Source: an uncultured Eubacteriales bacterium
GTDB lineage: Bacteria > Bacillota > Clostridia > Oscillospirales > Acutalibacteraceae
Direction: 5' to 3'
DNA length: 19,594 nucleotides
Assembly: GCA_900317215.1 (NCBI GenBank)
Contig: ONFW01000128.1
Location: 1-19,594, forward strand
The position numbers and the translations under genes are program-made. The notes beneath the pieces were generated by a model. It worked only from the letters and a program-made list of their open reading frames with translations. It was not told the origin of the DNA and ran no database searches. How positions within the stretch are numbered: the first letter of the stretch is position 1; every line of letters begins with the position of its first letter. This document shows, in pieces, positions 7,761 through 14,477 of this stretch.

Positions 7761-8345
7761 AATAATGACCCTCTTTCTTATAAATTCTTTGCACGCAACC
7801 GTGCGCCTGGCGTACAAACGCTGATCGTCGGTTTTTTGCACCACAAAACAAAGCGTTACTCCGCCGCTATAATAATAATAGCACAGCACAGAGCCGATTT
7901 CAACGCTATTTCAGCATTTTTATCATAATTCATAAATATCATCTTAATATTTTGTCAATTCAATCATCGTATATTCCTCATTTTGTTTGCATCGTATATT
8001 TTACAGCCGTATTTATGTGCAAATACACCATAATCATTTTGTGCAAAATAGCCATGGTTATTTTATTGTTTTTTTAGATATTTTTTTATTCTCATGATCA
8101 TCCGTCTTTATTGTTCGGATGCAGAATAATAAAGCATAATTCAACATTTATCTCTGTCAAAATACACAAAGTATACATGCTTCGTTTTTTCTGTCTATTG
8201 AATAATTATTCACAGTCATTTTTGTGCAAAAATTTTAAAATTATATTTCAAGATCCCCTTATTTATGCCTTGTCAGCGTGAATGCGATCATTATGCTTTT
8301 ATACTGTTTCCGAACAGAAACTTTACTCTCCGTATAATTTCCCCG
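7761..8345. other. 585-bp AT-rich non-coding region upstream of the maltodextrin operon
   Basis: No convincing ORF or RNA gene is seen. It holds the operon promoter(s), three AACGCT/AGCGTT hexamers (7817-7822, 7852-7857, 7902-7907), five GTGCAA/TTGCAC hexamers (7789, 7836, 8017, 8041, 8224), and a small GCACG/CGTGC hairpin in the leader (7791-7804). An isolated 6-bp stem at 8099-8121 has no U-tract. The stretch beyond about 7960 is far from any start codon and its function is unexplained. Confidence 0.7.
7875..7903 (-). promoter_or_regulatory. Main sigma-A promoter of the maltodextrin operon
   Basis: Read on the - strand, TTGAAA (7903-7898) and TATTAT (7880-7875) are 17 bases apart, each one mismatch from consensus. 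The predicted start near 7868 gives a leader of about 108 nt. A second weaker candidate lies upstream: TTGACA (7958-7953) with TATGAA (7934-7929), spacing 18. An AACGCT hexamer (7902-7907) overlaps the -35 box. Confidence 0.7.
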
Positions 8346-8969
8346 TCATATCACAAGCCGCAGCAGCCCCATTATCACCATTACTATTCCCGCGCTTATT
8401 CCGAAAACCGACGCCTTCACCCTTGTACACAGGCTGAGTCTTTTCGCAAAGCCCTCCCCGATAAAAAGAAACATCATCTGGAACACTCCGCAAAAAACCG
8501 GCATCAGCGCACTCAAAGCTCCGCTCATTCCCGAGCTCAGTCCTGCCGCAAAGGCGTCCGCCGAAAGAGCAAGACCTATCACTGCCGCTTCTCCCCGCTC
8601 TATCCTACGTGAGCTGTCCGCATCACAGGAGGAAACGTCCGCTATGATCTCAGCAGACCTGGCGACGATACTGCCCGCCGCTTTTTTCCCTTTTGCTTTC
8701 CTTTCACCCCTCAAGGAGCCCGCACCCATGTATATTCCCAGCATACAGAGAAGAGCGGCGCCTATACATTTTGCTCCTGTTTCTGAAATAACATAGCAGA
8801 GCAGGCTTCCGGCAAACACCGAAACGCTCGTTATCACTGTAGAGATCAAGAGAATTATAAGCCTTGCACAGACCGGTATCCTGACACTGTTGAATCCGCA
8901 TGAGGCTCCGACATTGAATGCGTCTATACTCAGAGCTGCCGAAAGCAGCATTATTCCCGCAAATTCCAT
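8346..8969 (-). CDS. YtaF/MntP-family (DUF204) membrane protein
   Basis: 207 aa, six predicted helices in two repeated halves. Each half begins with the family signature: LSIDAFNVGAS with Asp16, and LALSADAFAAGLSSG with Asp138. In MntP the corresponding intramembrane Asp residues are needed for Mn2+ export. The middle loop (about 110-127, ADVSSCDADSSRRIERGEA) resembles the linker of the YtaF branch, first described as a sporulation membrane protein, so YtaF-like is favoured over true MntP. A GGGGG Shine-Dalgarno lies 7 bases before the ATG. It is divergent from the P-type ATPase gene across 134 bp, which hints at a shared role in divalent metal efflux. No clear terminator follows its stop codon. 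Confidence 0.85.
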   Translation of the reverse strand: MEFAGIMLLSAALSIDAFNVGASCGFNSVRIPVCARLIILLISTVITSVSVFAGSLLCYVISETGAKCIGAALLCMLGIYMGAGSLRGERKAKGKKAAGSIVARSAEIIADVSSCDADSSRRIERGEAAVIGLALSADAFAAGLSSGMSGALSALMPVFCGVFQMMFLFIGEGFAKRLSLCTRVKASVFGISAGIVMVIMGLLRLVI

Positions 8970-9029
8970 TTTTCTACCCCCGATAATACATACTGTTACA
9001 TATTATGCAAAAGAGTCTCAAAAGGAAAA

Positions 9030-9059
9030 TTCATACATCTGCAATGGTATAAATATAAT
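9030..9059 (+). promoter_or_regulatory. Promoter of the P-type ATPase gene
   Basis: A perfect TATAAT (9054-9059) has a weak TTCATA (9030-9035) 18 bases upstream. Transcription would start near 9066, which leaves only about 5 nt before the ATG at 9071 but about 38 nt before the ATG at 9104. This supports 9104 as the translation start. Confidence 0.55.
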
Positions 9060-9103
9060 TTGATAATGTCATGGGAAAATCTGTCTTACGGGAGAGTGGA
9101 AAA

Positions 9104-11767
9104 ATGGAATGGCACAGTATGAGCAGCCCTATATGTGCAAAATCGCTGAAAACAGATATTCACAAGGGGCTTAGCACAGCGGAGGCAAAGAAAAGACTTG
9201 CTGCCGACGGAAAAAATACTCTTGAGCGACGCAAACGAAAAAGCATTGCAGCAAGGTTTTTTTCACAGCTTGCGGACCTGACTGTTCTGATACTTCTTGC
9301 AGCCTCGGGCATATCCTTTATTACAGCCGTTCTCGGAGACGGCAACTACACCGAACCCGTAATGATACTGATAATAGTCATACTCAATGCAGTTGTCGGC
9401 ACAGTACAGGAATGCAGAGCCGAAGGCGCGATAGAGGCTTTGAAAAAGCTGTCATCACCACATTCAAGGGTAATAAGGGACGGAAAGGAGCAGACCGTCC
9501 CCTCGGAGGAGATCGTCAGGGGAGATATTCTCTGCATTGCAGACGGCGATCTGATATGCGCCGATGCAAGGCTTTGCAGCAGCGTTTCTCTCAGCGTTGA
9601 GGAAGCCTCTCTCACAGGAGAGAGCGTTCCCTCGGAAAAGGACCACGAGCTTATTCTCAGCATGGACGCTCCTCTCGCAGACAGATCAAACATGGTATAT
9701 TCCTCAACTGTCGTATCCGAAGGTCACGCAACAGCTATCGTCACCGAAACGGGAATGGATACCCGTGTCGGAAGGATCGCCGAGCTTATCAACACCGAGG
9801 AAGCTCCAAAAACTCCGCTGCAGAAAAGCCTTGCAAAGACCGGCAGGCTACTCGGCATTTCAGCACTTTGCATCTGCGCCGTGATCTTTATCCTCGGACT
9901 GACGCAGAATATCCCTCCTCTTGAAATGTTTATGATAGCCATAAGCCTTGCCGTTGCCGCTATTCCCGAGGGACTGCCTGCAGTTGTCACTATCGTTCTC
10001 GCCCTTGGAGTAAGAAAAATGGCCCTGCACCGGGCTATCGTCCGCAGCCTGCCTGCAGTTGAAACACTCGGCAGCACAACCGTCATCTGCTCAGATAAAA
10101 CAGGTACTCTTACCCAGAACAAAATGACCGTAGCTCAGCTTACCGACGCCGAAGGTTATATAACCGCTCATTCATCGTCCGGCTCACATCTTCTCTCCCT
10201 TGCCGCCCTCTGCTGCAGCGGCACTGTGGAAAAAACCTCCTCCGGATTCATCGCCTCCGGCTCTCCAACGGAAAAGGGCATACTTCTTGCCGCCGCTTCT
10301 GCAGGCCAGATAAGCTGCGAGCTTGAAAAGAAATATAAAAGAATAAGGGAGCTTCCCTTCAACTCAAAACGAAAAAGAATGGTCACGGTACATTCTCTGC
10401 AGACAGGCGGCTTTCGGGTGATAGTTAAGGGCGCTCCCGATGTGCTTCTCCCTCTGTGCAGCGAGATCAGGACACACAGCGGTACAAGTCCGCTGAAGCC
10501 GGCGTCTGCACAAAGGATAGTCTCTCTCAATGACAGACTTGCAGGCGAGGCAATGAGGGTGATCGCCGTGGCATATAAGGACTGCCGCTCGTCTCCCGCA
10601 GATAATGAGCTTGAAAAGGGACTTATATTCTGCGGTCTTATCGGGCTGACAGACCCTCCGAGGCCTCAGGCAAAGCCGGCCGTTGAGCGCTGCAAAAAAG
10701 CAGGCATAAGACCCGTGATGATTACGGGCGACCATGCCACAACGGCGCTTGCAGTTGCAAAGGAGCTCGGAATATGTACTGACAGCCAAAGAGCCATGAC
10801 AGGCAACGAACTGGATAAGCTGAGTGACAGTGAGCTTGAACAGCGCATCGGCTCATGCGATGTCTTTGCAAGGGTATCACCTGAGCACAAGGTGAGGATA
10901 GTCAAAGCCTTCCAGCGAAGGGGAGAGGTTGCTGCAATGACAGGCGACGGCGTCAACGATGCTCCTGCCCTTCGCTGCGCAGATATCGGCTGTGCTATGG
11001 GCATGAGCGGCACCGATGCAGCAAAGGGAGCCGCAGATATGGTTCTGACCGACGATAACTTTTCAACTATAGTTGAAGCTGTCGAACAGGGCAGAGGGAT
11101 CTTTGCAAATATAAAAAAGACCGTTCATTTTCTTCTTTCCTGCAATATCGGAGAGATCCTCACCGTGCTGTGCGCCTTTCTGATGAGACTTCCCGCACCG
11201 TTGCTCGCAATGCAGCTTTTATGGGTCAACCTTGTTACTGACTCCCTGCCTGCGCTCGCTCTCGGAGCAGAACCCCCCGAAAAGGATATCATGGAAAAGG
11301 CTCCGCATCATAAAAGCGGAAGTATTTTCTCCCGTTCCATGGTAAGGAACATTATTGTCGAGGGTTGCTTTATCGGTGCGATCTCCTTTTTAGCCTTTAC
11401 TATAGGGCGCATATTCTTTGACTGCGGGCAGGAGCCTGTAATTGGCAGAACAATGACCTTTGCCGTGCTGAGTCTGAGCCAGCTTGTTCACTCCTTTAAC
11501 CTGAAAAGTGAGCATTCTGTTTTCCGCACAGGCATTGGCGGCAATGTAAAGCTGACAGGCGCCTTTGTTGTCGGCTGTATAATGCAGATATCCGTTATCT
11601 CTATTCCTTTTCTTGCTCAGATCTTCGGAGCCGCTCCTCTGTCTCCCCTGCAATGGCTCATAACCCTCCTGCTTTCCATATCACCTCTTGTTTTATGCGA
11701 GCTGGAAAAGCTGTTCAAAAAGAATAAGACCCTGCTCAACGAACACAAGACCTTGCTTCCGTCATGA
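9104..11767 (+). CDS. Cation-translocating P-type ATPase, Ca2+/Mn2+ type (P-IIA, PMR1/SERCA-like)
   Basis: 887 aa. Domains in order: N-terminal cation-ATPase segment (1-70), actuator domain with TGES (171-174), helix M4 with PEGLP (288-292), phosphorylation site DKTGTLT with Asp331, nucleotide-binding KGAPD (442-446), and hinge TGDGVNDAP (613-621). The C-terminal membrane part keeps the SERCA Ca2+ ligands in SCNIGE (M5) and NLVTDSLPALALG (M6). In M8 the SERCA ligand Glu908 appears to be Gln, in SLSQLVHSF. It should use ATP to expel Ca2+ and possibly Mn2+. I chose 9104 because GGGAGAG lies about 7 bases upstream and MEWH begins many homologues; an in-frame ATG at 9071 has no Shine-Dalgarno. 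Divergent from the YtaF/MntP-like gene. Confidence 0.95.
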   Translation: MEWHSMSSPICAKSLKTDIHKGLSTAEAKKRLAADGKNTLERRKRKSIAARFFSQLADLTVLILLAASGISFITAVLGDGNYTEPVMILIIVILNAVVGTVQECRAEGAIEALKKLSSPHSRVIRDGKEQTVPSEEIVRGDILCIADGDLICADARLCSSVSLSVEEASLTGESVPSEKDHELILSMDAPLADRSNMVYSSTVVSEGHATAIVTETGMDTRVGRIAELINTEEAPKTPLQKSLAKTGRLLGISALCICAVIFILGLTQNIPPLEMFMIAISLAVAAIPEGLPAVVTIVLALGVRKMALHRAIVRSLPAVETLGSTTVICSDKTGTLTQNKMTVAQLTDAEGYITAHSSSGSHLLSLAALCCSGTVEKTSSGFIASGSPTEKGILLAAASAGQISCELEKKYKRIRELPFNSKRKRMVTVHSLQTGGFRVIVKGAPDVLLPLCSEIRTHSGTSPLKPASAQRIVSLNDRLAGEAMRVIAVAYKDCRSSPADNELEKGLIFCGLIGLTDPPRPQAKPAVERCKKAGIRPVMITGDHATTALAVAKELGICTDSQRAMTGNELDKLSDSELEQRIGSCDVFARVSPEHKVRIVKAFQRRGEVAAMTGDGVNDAPALRCADIGCAMGMSGTDAAKGAADMVLTDDNFSTIVEAVEQGRGIFANIKKTVHFLLSCNIGEILTVLCAFLMRLPAPLLAMQLLWVNLVTDSLPALALGAEPPEKDIMEKAPHHKSGSIFSRSMVRNIIVEGCFIGAISFLAFTIGRIFFDCGQEPVIGRTMTFAVLSLSQLVHSFNLKSEHSVFRTGIGGNVKLTGAFVVGCIMQISVISIPFLAQIFGAAPLSPLQWLITLLLSISPLVLCELEKLFKKNKTLLNEHKTLLPS

Positions 11768-11802
11768 TATTCTGTTATCCACGGCGGAAGCAACACAATA
11801 AA

Positions 11803-11839
11803 AAGGGACTGCCTCGTTTTTTCTAACGTGCAGTCCCTT
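11803..11839. terminator. Bidirectional terminator between convergent genes
   Basis: AAGGGACTGC (11803-11812) pairs perfectly with GCAGTCCCTT (11830-11839). On the - strand the stem runs into TTTTTATTG, an efficient terminator for the small membrane-protein genes. On the + strand the following TTATATTTCG is weaker but can serve the ATPase gene. Confidence 0.85.
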
Positions 11840-11871
11840 ATATTTCGATATTCGTTTTCAAAGCGTGCGCC

Positions 11872-12180
11872 TCAGACCTCCTGAGGCTCTGTTTCGGCAT
11901 TTTCTGCGCTGCTGTGCGTTTCACCGTCCTTGCTCCTGTGAAGCCTTTCAAAGTAATAAACCACACCTGCGGCGACCAGTGCCGCAACAGAAACAGCTCT
12001 GAATATCCAGCCATAGGTACCGTAAAGCATATCAACACCTGCAAGCTGATCTGTAAGCCACCATATACCCGCAAAAATAAAATACGCGGAAAGCACATAA
12101 ACCATTTTGCTTTCCTTTCTGAATTTTGTCATCAATACAACAGCCATGATAAACCACAGCCCCGAATAGACATAACCCAT
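11872..12180 (-). CDS. Small three-helix membrane protein, probable paralogue of the preceding gene
   Basis: 102 aa with three predicted helices at about 2-19, 27-47 and 55-77, then a charged Glu/Ser-rich cytoplasmic-like tail (80-102). No known family is recognised. The second helix reads YFIFAGIWWLTDQL, matching LIFLFEGIWLLVDYI in the gene 14 bases upstream; size and helix layout match too, so the pair looks like an old tandem duplication. GGGG lies 7 bases before the ATG. Both genes end at the terminator near 11803-11839. Function unknown. Confidence 0.75.
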   Translation of the reverse strand: MGYVYSGLWFIMAVVLMTKFRKESKMVYVLSAYFIFAGIWWLTDQLAGVDMLYGTYGWIFRAVSVAALVAAGVVYYFERLHRSKDGETHSSAENAETEPQEV

Positions 12181-12194
12181 ATATCTGCCCCTTT

Positions 12195-12497
12195 TCAGTT
12201 TTTCTTCTTGTTTATGATCTTGTCCTTGATCTTTCCGTTGATGTTTTCGTTAGATTCAAAGAGGATCCTGAATATAAAATACGCACCCAAAAGAATAAGA
12301 CCGATATAGTGGATCACCATTGTAGCCGTGCTGTCAGGCCATATCTGCCTGACGATATAGTCCACAAGAAGCCATATTCCCTCAAACAAGAATATCAACG
12401 CCACAGGTCTGTAGAATTTGAACACTCTCATCTTTGGTGTGTACATCATTGTTGCAACGGCAAGACATACCGCAGCGGATATTACTGCAAGCAGCAT
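12195..12497 (-). CDS. Small three-helix membrane protein, first of a tandem pair
   Basis: 100 aa, with helices at about 2-18, 28-49 and 60-79 and a strongly basic C-terminus (NGKIKDKIINKKKN). The shared IFxxxGIWxLxD motif in the second helix links it to the next gene. No family is recognised. GGAGAGGAG lies 9 bases before the ATG, a strong Shine-Dalgarno. A promoter is visible at 12530-12558. The two genes probably form a two-gene operon and might form a hetero-oligomer, which is inference from duplication and adjacency. Confidence 0.75.
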   Translation of the reverse strand: MLLAVISAAVCLAVATMMYTPKMRVFKFYRPVALIFLFEGIWLLVDYIVRQIWPDSTATMVIHYIGLILLGAYFIFRILFESNENINGKIKDKIINKKKN

Positions 12498-12529
12498 TAC
12501 AAAGCACTCCTCTCCTATCGTCTAAAAAC

Positions 12530-12558
12530 ATTATACTTTGGAAATCCTCAAATTGCAA
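12530..12558 (-). promoter_or_regulatory. Promoter of the tandem membrane-protein genes
   Basis: On the - strand, TTGCAA (12558-12553) and a perfect TATAAT (12535-12530) are 17 bases apart. The start near 12523 gives a leader of about 26 nt. Confidence 0.6.
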
Positions 12559-12621
12559 GCTTTGAGCGCAAACAATACGACTTCTTTACAATATTGTAGT
12601 ATTTGGAGCTGATAACCGTAT

Positions 12622-12656
12622 TTCAAAAAAACAACGGACACCAAAGGATGTCCGCT
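12622..12656 (-). terminator. Terminator of the 3D-domain protein gene
   Basis: On the - strand, CGGACA (12654-12649) pairs with TGTCCG (12640-12635), extended by two inner pairs, one a wobble. TTGTTTTTTT follows. It lies 37 bases beyond the stop codon. Confidence 0.85.
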
Positions 12657-12691
12657 GAATTCTTTGTAATGCAAGCCGCTTACAGCAGTTA

Positions 12692-13876
12692 TTACCATGT
12701 TGTAGCTATATCAAGCTGATAAGGATTGTTGTAGATAAACCCGCCTGTATCGCAAACGATACCTGCGCCGAGGGATGTGGGAACTATAGAGCCTCTCGGT
12801 CTGATGCCGAAGTCTGCAGCAACCATGATGTAGCTGCCGAGCATCTTACAGCCGTCGTCTCTTACCCAATAGGGATACTCGCTCTCACTGTAGCCCATGC
12901 CTCTCATAACGCTTACAATGCCGTCCATAGGAAGGTTGTAGTATGTTTCAAGACCTGAAGGACCGTAGTAGATGCCGCTCATATTTGTAAGGTGACCGTC
13001 GCCGGGATAGGTGTAGTCATAAGAAATGGTTTCATGCTCTTTTGTTCCCTTAAGTACAACCGCATCGACCGGCTCTTTTGTGACCTCGTTCTTGATCTCC
13101 TCTTCAGAAACAAGCTCGCCGTTTACATATTTTTCCTTAGTCACGATCATGCGCTGACCGTTAGAGCCCTCTACCTCTGTTTCTGTTTCATCTGTATAGA
13201 GCTCATCGCTGTCTTTATATACGGTGTCATAGCTGATGCTCTGATAATCCGTAACTGTCTTATACTCAACTCTCTTGATCTCGACCTCAAGACCGGCCTG
13301 AACGCTCTTGTTGACATCAACATTAACGATATCGTTATCAGCGAGCTCAACTCCGAGGAAATCAAGCGCACCCTTTATTGTGCCTGCAGGAACATACTTT
13401 GTGATCTTCTCTCCTCTTACGTCAACTGTGATCTCATAGCGTGAGAGCTTGACCTCTGTATCTGAGCCTGTAGACTCAAGAGCCTCTGCAAGAGAGCGGC
13501 TTTCATTATTGCTGAGCGTCATGCCTGCTGAAAGCATTGCATCGGCAACTGACGCCTCGTTGAGGGCGCTCGTCTCATTCTTCTCTTCATTATCAACGTC
13601 AAAAGCTCTGATAACCGAGATATTCACACCCTTCTTGTCATCATCGGTGCGAACAAGCTTGTCATTCTCGCCGAGCTCGATGCCAGTTCTTGAAAGAACA
13701 GACTGCGTATCGGGAGTGATCGTATTTATTTTAATTGTCTCATTGCCGTCTGTAACCGTAACAGTTCTTGAAAGAGAACCGACTGAAACTGCTGCTGTCA
13801 GGCACACGCCGCCTAATACTGCTATTGTAACTGCTTTCTTGAAGCCTGCACTATGTGTTTTCTTCTGGTTTTTCAT
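12692..13876 (-). CDS. Secreted cell-wall protein with DUF348 repeats, G5 domain and 3D domain (YabE/Rpf-like)
   Basis: 394 aa. The N-terminal membrane segment (14-34) is an anchor or signal. Next come two clear DUF348 units (about 37-76 and 146-202) with a divergent third between them (84-134). A G5 domain follows (about 203-280), with the typical TVTDYQSISYDTVY start and a VNGELVSEEEIKNEVTKEPV core. The C-terminal 3D domain (about 312-394) holds GIVCDTGGF and QLDIATTW, whose two Asp residues (376, 389) match the conserved acids of the RlpA/MltA-like double-psi barrel. Such proteins are thought to cut or remodel peptidoglycan glycan strands during growth or resuscitation. The 3D part is divergent, so the enzyme activity is inferred. 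TAAGGAG lies 8 bases before the ATG. A consensus promoter and terminator bracket it as a single gene. Confidence 0.9.
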   Translation of the reverse strand: MKNQKKTHSAGFKKAVTIAVLGGVCLTAAVSVGSLSRTVTVTDGNETIKINTITPDTQSVLSRTGIELGENDKLVRTDDDKKGVNISVIRAFDVDNEEKNETSALNEASVADAMLSAGMTLSNNESRSLAEALESTGSDTEVKLSRYEITVDVRGEKITKYVPAGTIKGALDFLGVELADNDIVNVDVNKSVQAGLEVEIKRVEYKTVTDYQSISYDTVYKDSDELYTDETETEVEGSNGQRMIVTKEKYVNGELVSEEEIKNEVTKEPVDAVVLKGTKEHETISYDYTYPGDGHLTNMSGIYYGPSGLETYYNLPMDGIVSVMRGMGYSESEYPYWVRDDGCKMLGSYIMVAADFGIRPRGSIVPTSLGAGIVCDTGGFIYNNPYQLDIATTW

Positions 13877-13956
13877 AATATTATCTCCTTACATTCCTTG
13901 CCGTAAAAGCTTTGTAACCTTTTGTTTTCGGCTGGTGTTTTTCAGTTGACATCGAT

Positions 13957-13985
13957 ATTATAACCTATTGCTTCGTTATTGTCAA
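13957..13985 (-). promoter_or_regulatory. Perfect-consensus sigma-A promoter of the 3D-domain gene
   Basis: On the - strand, TTGACA (13985-13980) and TATAAT (13962-13957) are exactly 17 bases apart, an ideal match. The start near 13950 gives a leader of about 74 nt, too short for the known large wall-gene riboswitches. An A/T tract lies directly upstream of the -35 box. Confidence 0.85.
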
Positions 13986-14348
13986 AAAAAATCAGTGCAA
14001 CTTTTTGTGCACAACTAACAAAGAGCTGACAAAAAACGACCAATATGGTGCAATTGGATTGCACTTTTAAGGCCAATTTCTCGCCATTGTCGAAATTTAC
14101 GCATTTTTTTATGTGCAATTCGCAAAAACATGATTACAAATTTGTAACAAAACCGTATTATTTTCGATTTATGCGGCGTATTATTAACAACAATATTATA
14201 AAACCCGCTTATTATGCGGTACACATCAATTTTTATGTTGTGAAGTTTCTACTCAGTGTTTTAGCGGTTTTTCGGCTTCTATGATATTTTTCATCACATT
14301 AATCCGATAATCAAGCCATTATTCGTCACATATTTTTGTACAAGAGGC

Positions 14349-14477
14349 TTATTTACTGCATTTGCAGCCCTTGCAGGATCCGCATTTGCAAAAATAAAAA
14401 AAATCCCCCGAGGAAAGCCTTCGCCTTCCCCGGGGAAATGCTCTTTGTAACAAATCTGTTTTAATTAGGATCCGCAT
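14349..14477 (-). other. Possible 42-aa Cys-rich micro-ORF overlapping a terminator
   Basis: An ATG (14477-14475) overlaps the aminotransferase stop codon as TAATG, and the frame stays open for 42 codons to TAA at 14351-14349. The C-terminus reads FCKCGSCKGCKCSK, six Cys in a metallothionein-like spacing. Against it: the Shine-Dalgarno-like GGAAGG is about 13 bases from the ATG, and the frame runs through a strong terminator stem, so little full-length message is expected. The Cys run could also come from the GCATTTGCA repeats (14357-14365, 14381-14389). Confidence 0.2.
14394..14436 (-). terminator. Strong terminator of the M16-folD-aminotransferase operon
   Basis: On the - strand, a GC-rich arm at 14435-14423 pairs imperfectly with 14417-14405, closed by CCCCG/CGGGG, and ATTTTTTTTATTTTT follows. 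It lies about 40 bases beyond the aminotransferase stop codon. Confidence 0.85.

Larger units (their letters stand above)
13877..14476. other. 600-bp AT-rich intergenic region between the aminotransferase and 3D-domain genes
   Basis: It holds the consensus promoter of the 3D gene, then a cluster of GTGCA-type sequences between 13995 and 14118, including a perfect hairpin GTGCAAT-TGG-ATTGCAC (14048-14064). Positions 14120-14340 show nothing I can name. At 14349-14477 lie the aminotransferase terminator and a possible Cys-rich micro-ORF. ORFs of 60-80 codons in the AT-rich part have no ribosome-binding sites and look random. Confidence 0.65.

Noticed and set aside
7898..7915. CcpA cre site at the maltodextrin promoter
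   Set aside because: TGAAATAGCGTTGA on the - strand has one extra base in the spacing and lacks the closing CA of the cre consensus.
8099..8121. CATCCG/CGGATG hairpin as a terminator
   Set aside because: There is no T-run on either side, and the 11-base loop with a 6-bp stem is weak.
8970..9103. Mn2+ riboswitch (yybP-ykoY) between the two metal-transport genes
   Set aside because: The spacer is too short after allowing for the ATPase promoter, and the conserved paired elements are not visible on either strand.
13877..13950. Cyclic-di-AMP (ydaO-type) riboswitch leader for the 3D-domain gene
   Set aside because: The consensus promoter leaves only about 74 nt of leader, and the riboswitch needs a much longer structured leader.
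14015..14284. Short ORFs of 69 and 79 codons on both strands in the AT-rich gap
   Set aside because: They lack ribosome-binding sites, use AT-driven residues, and overlap each other and the GTGCA cluster.
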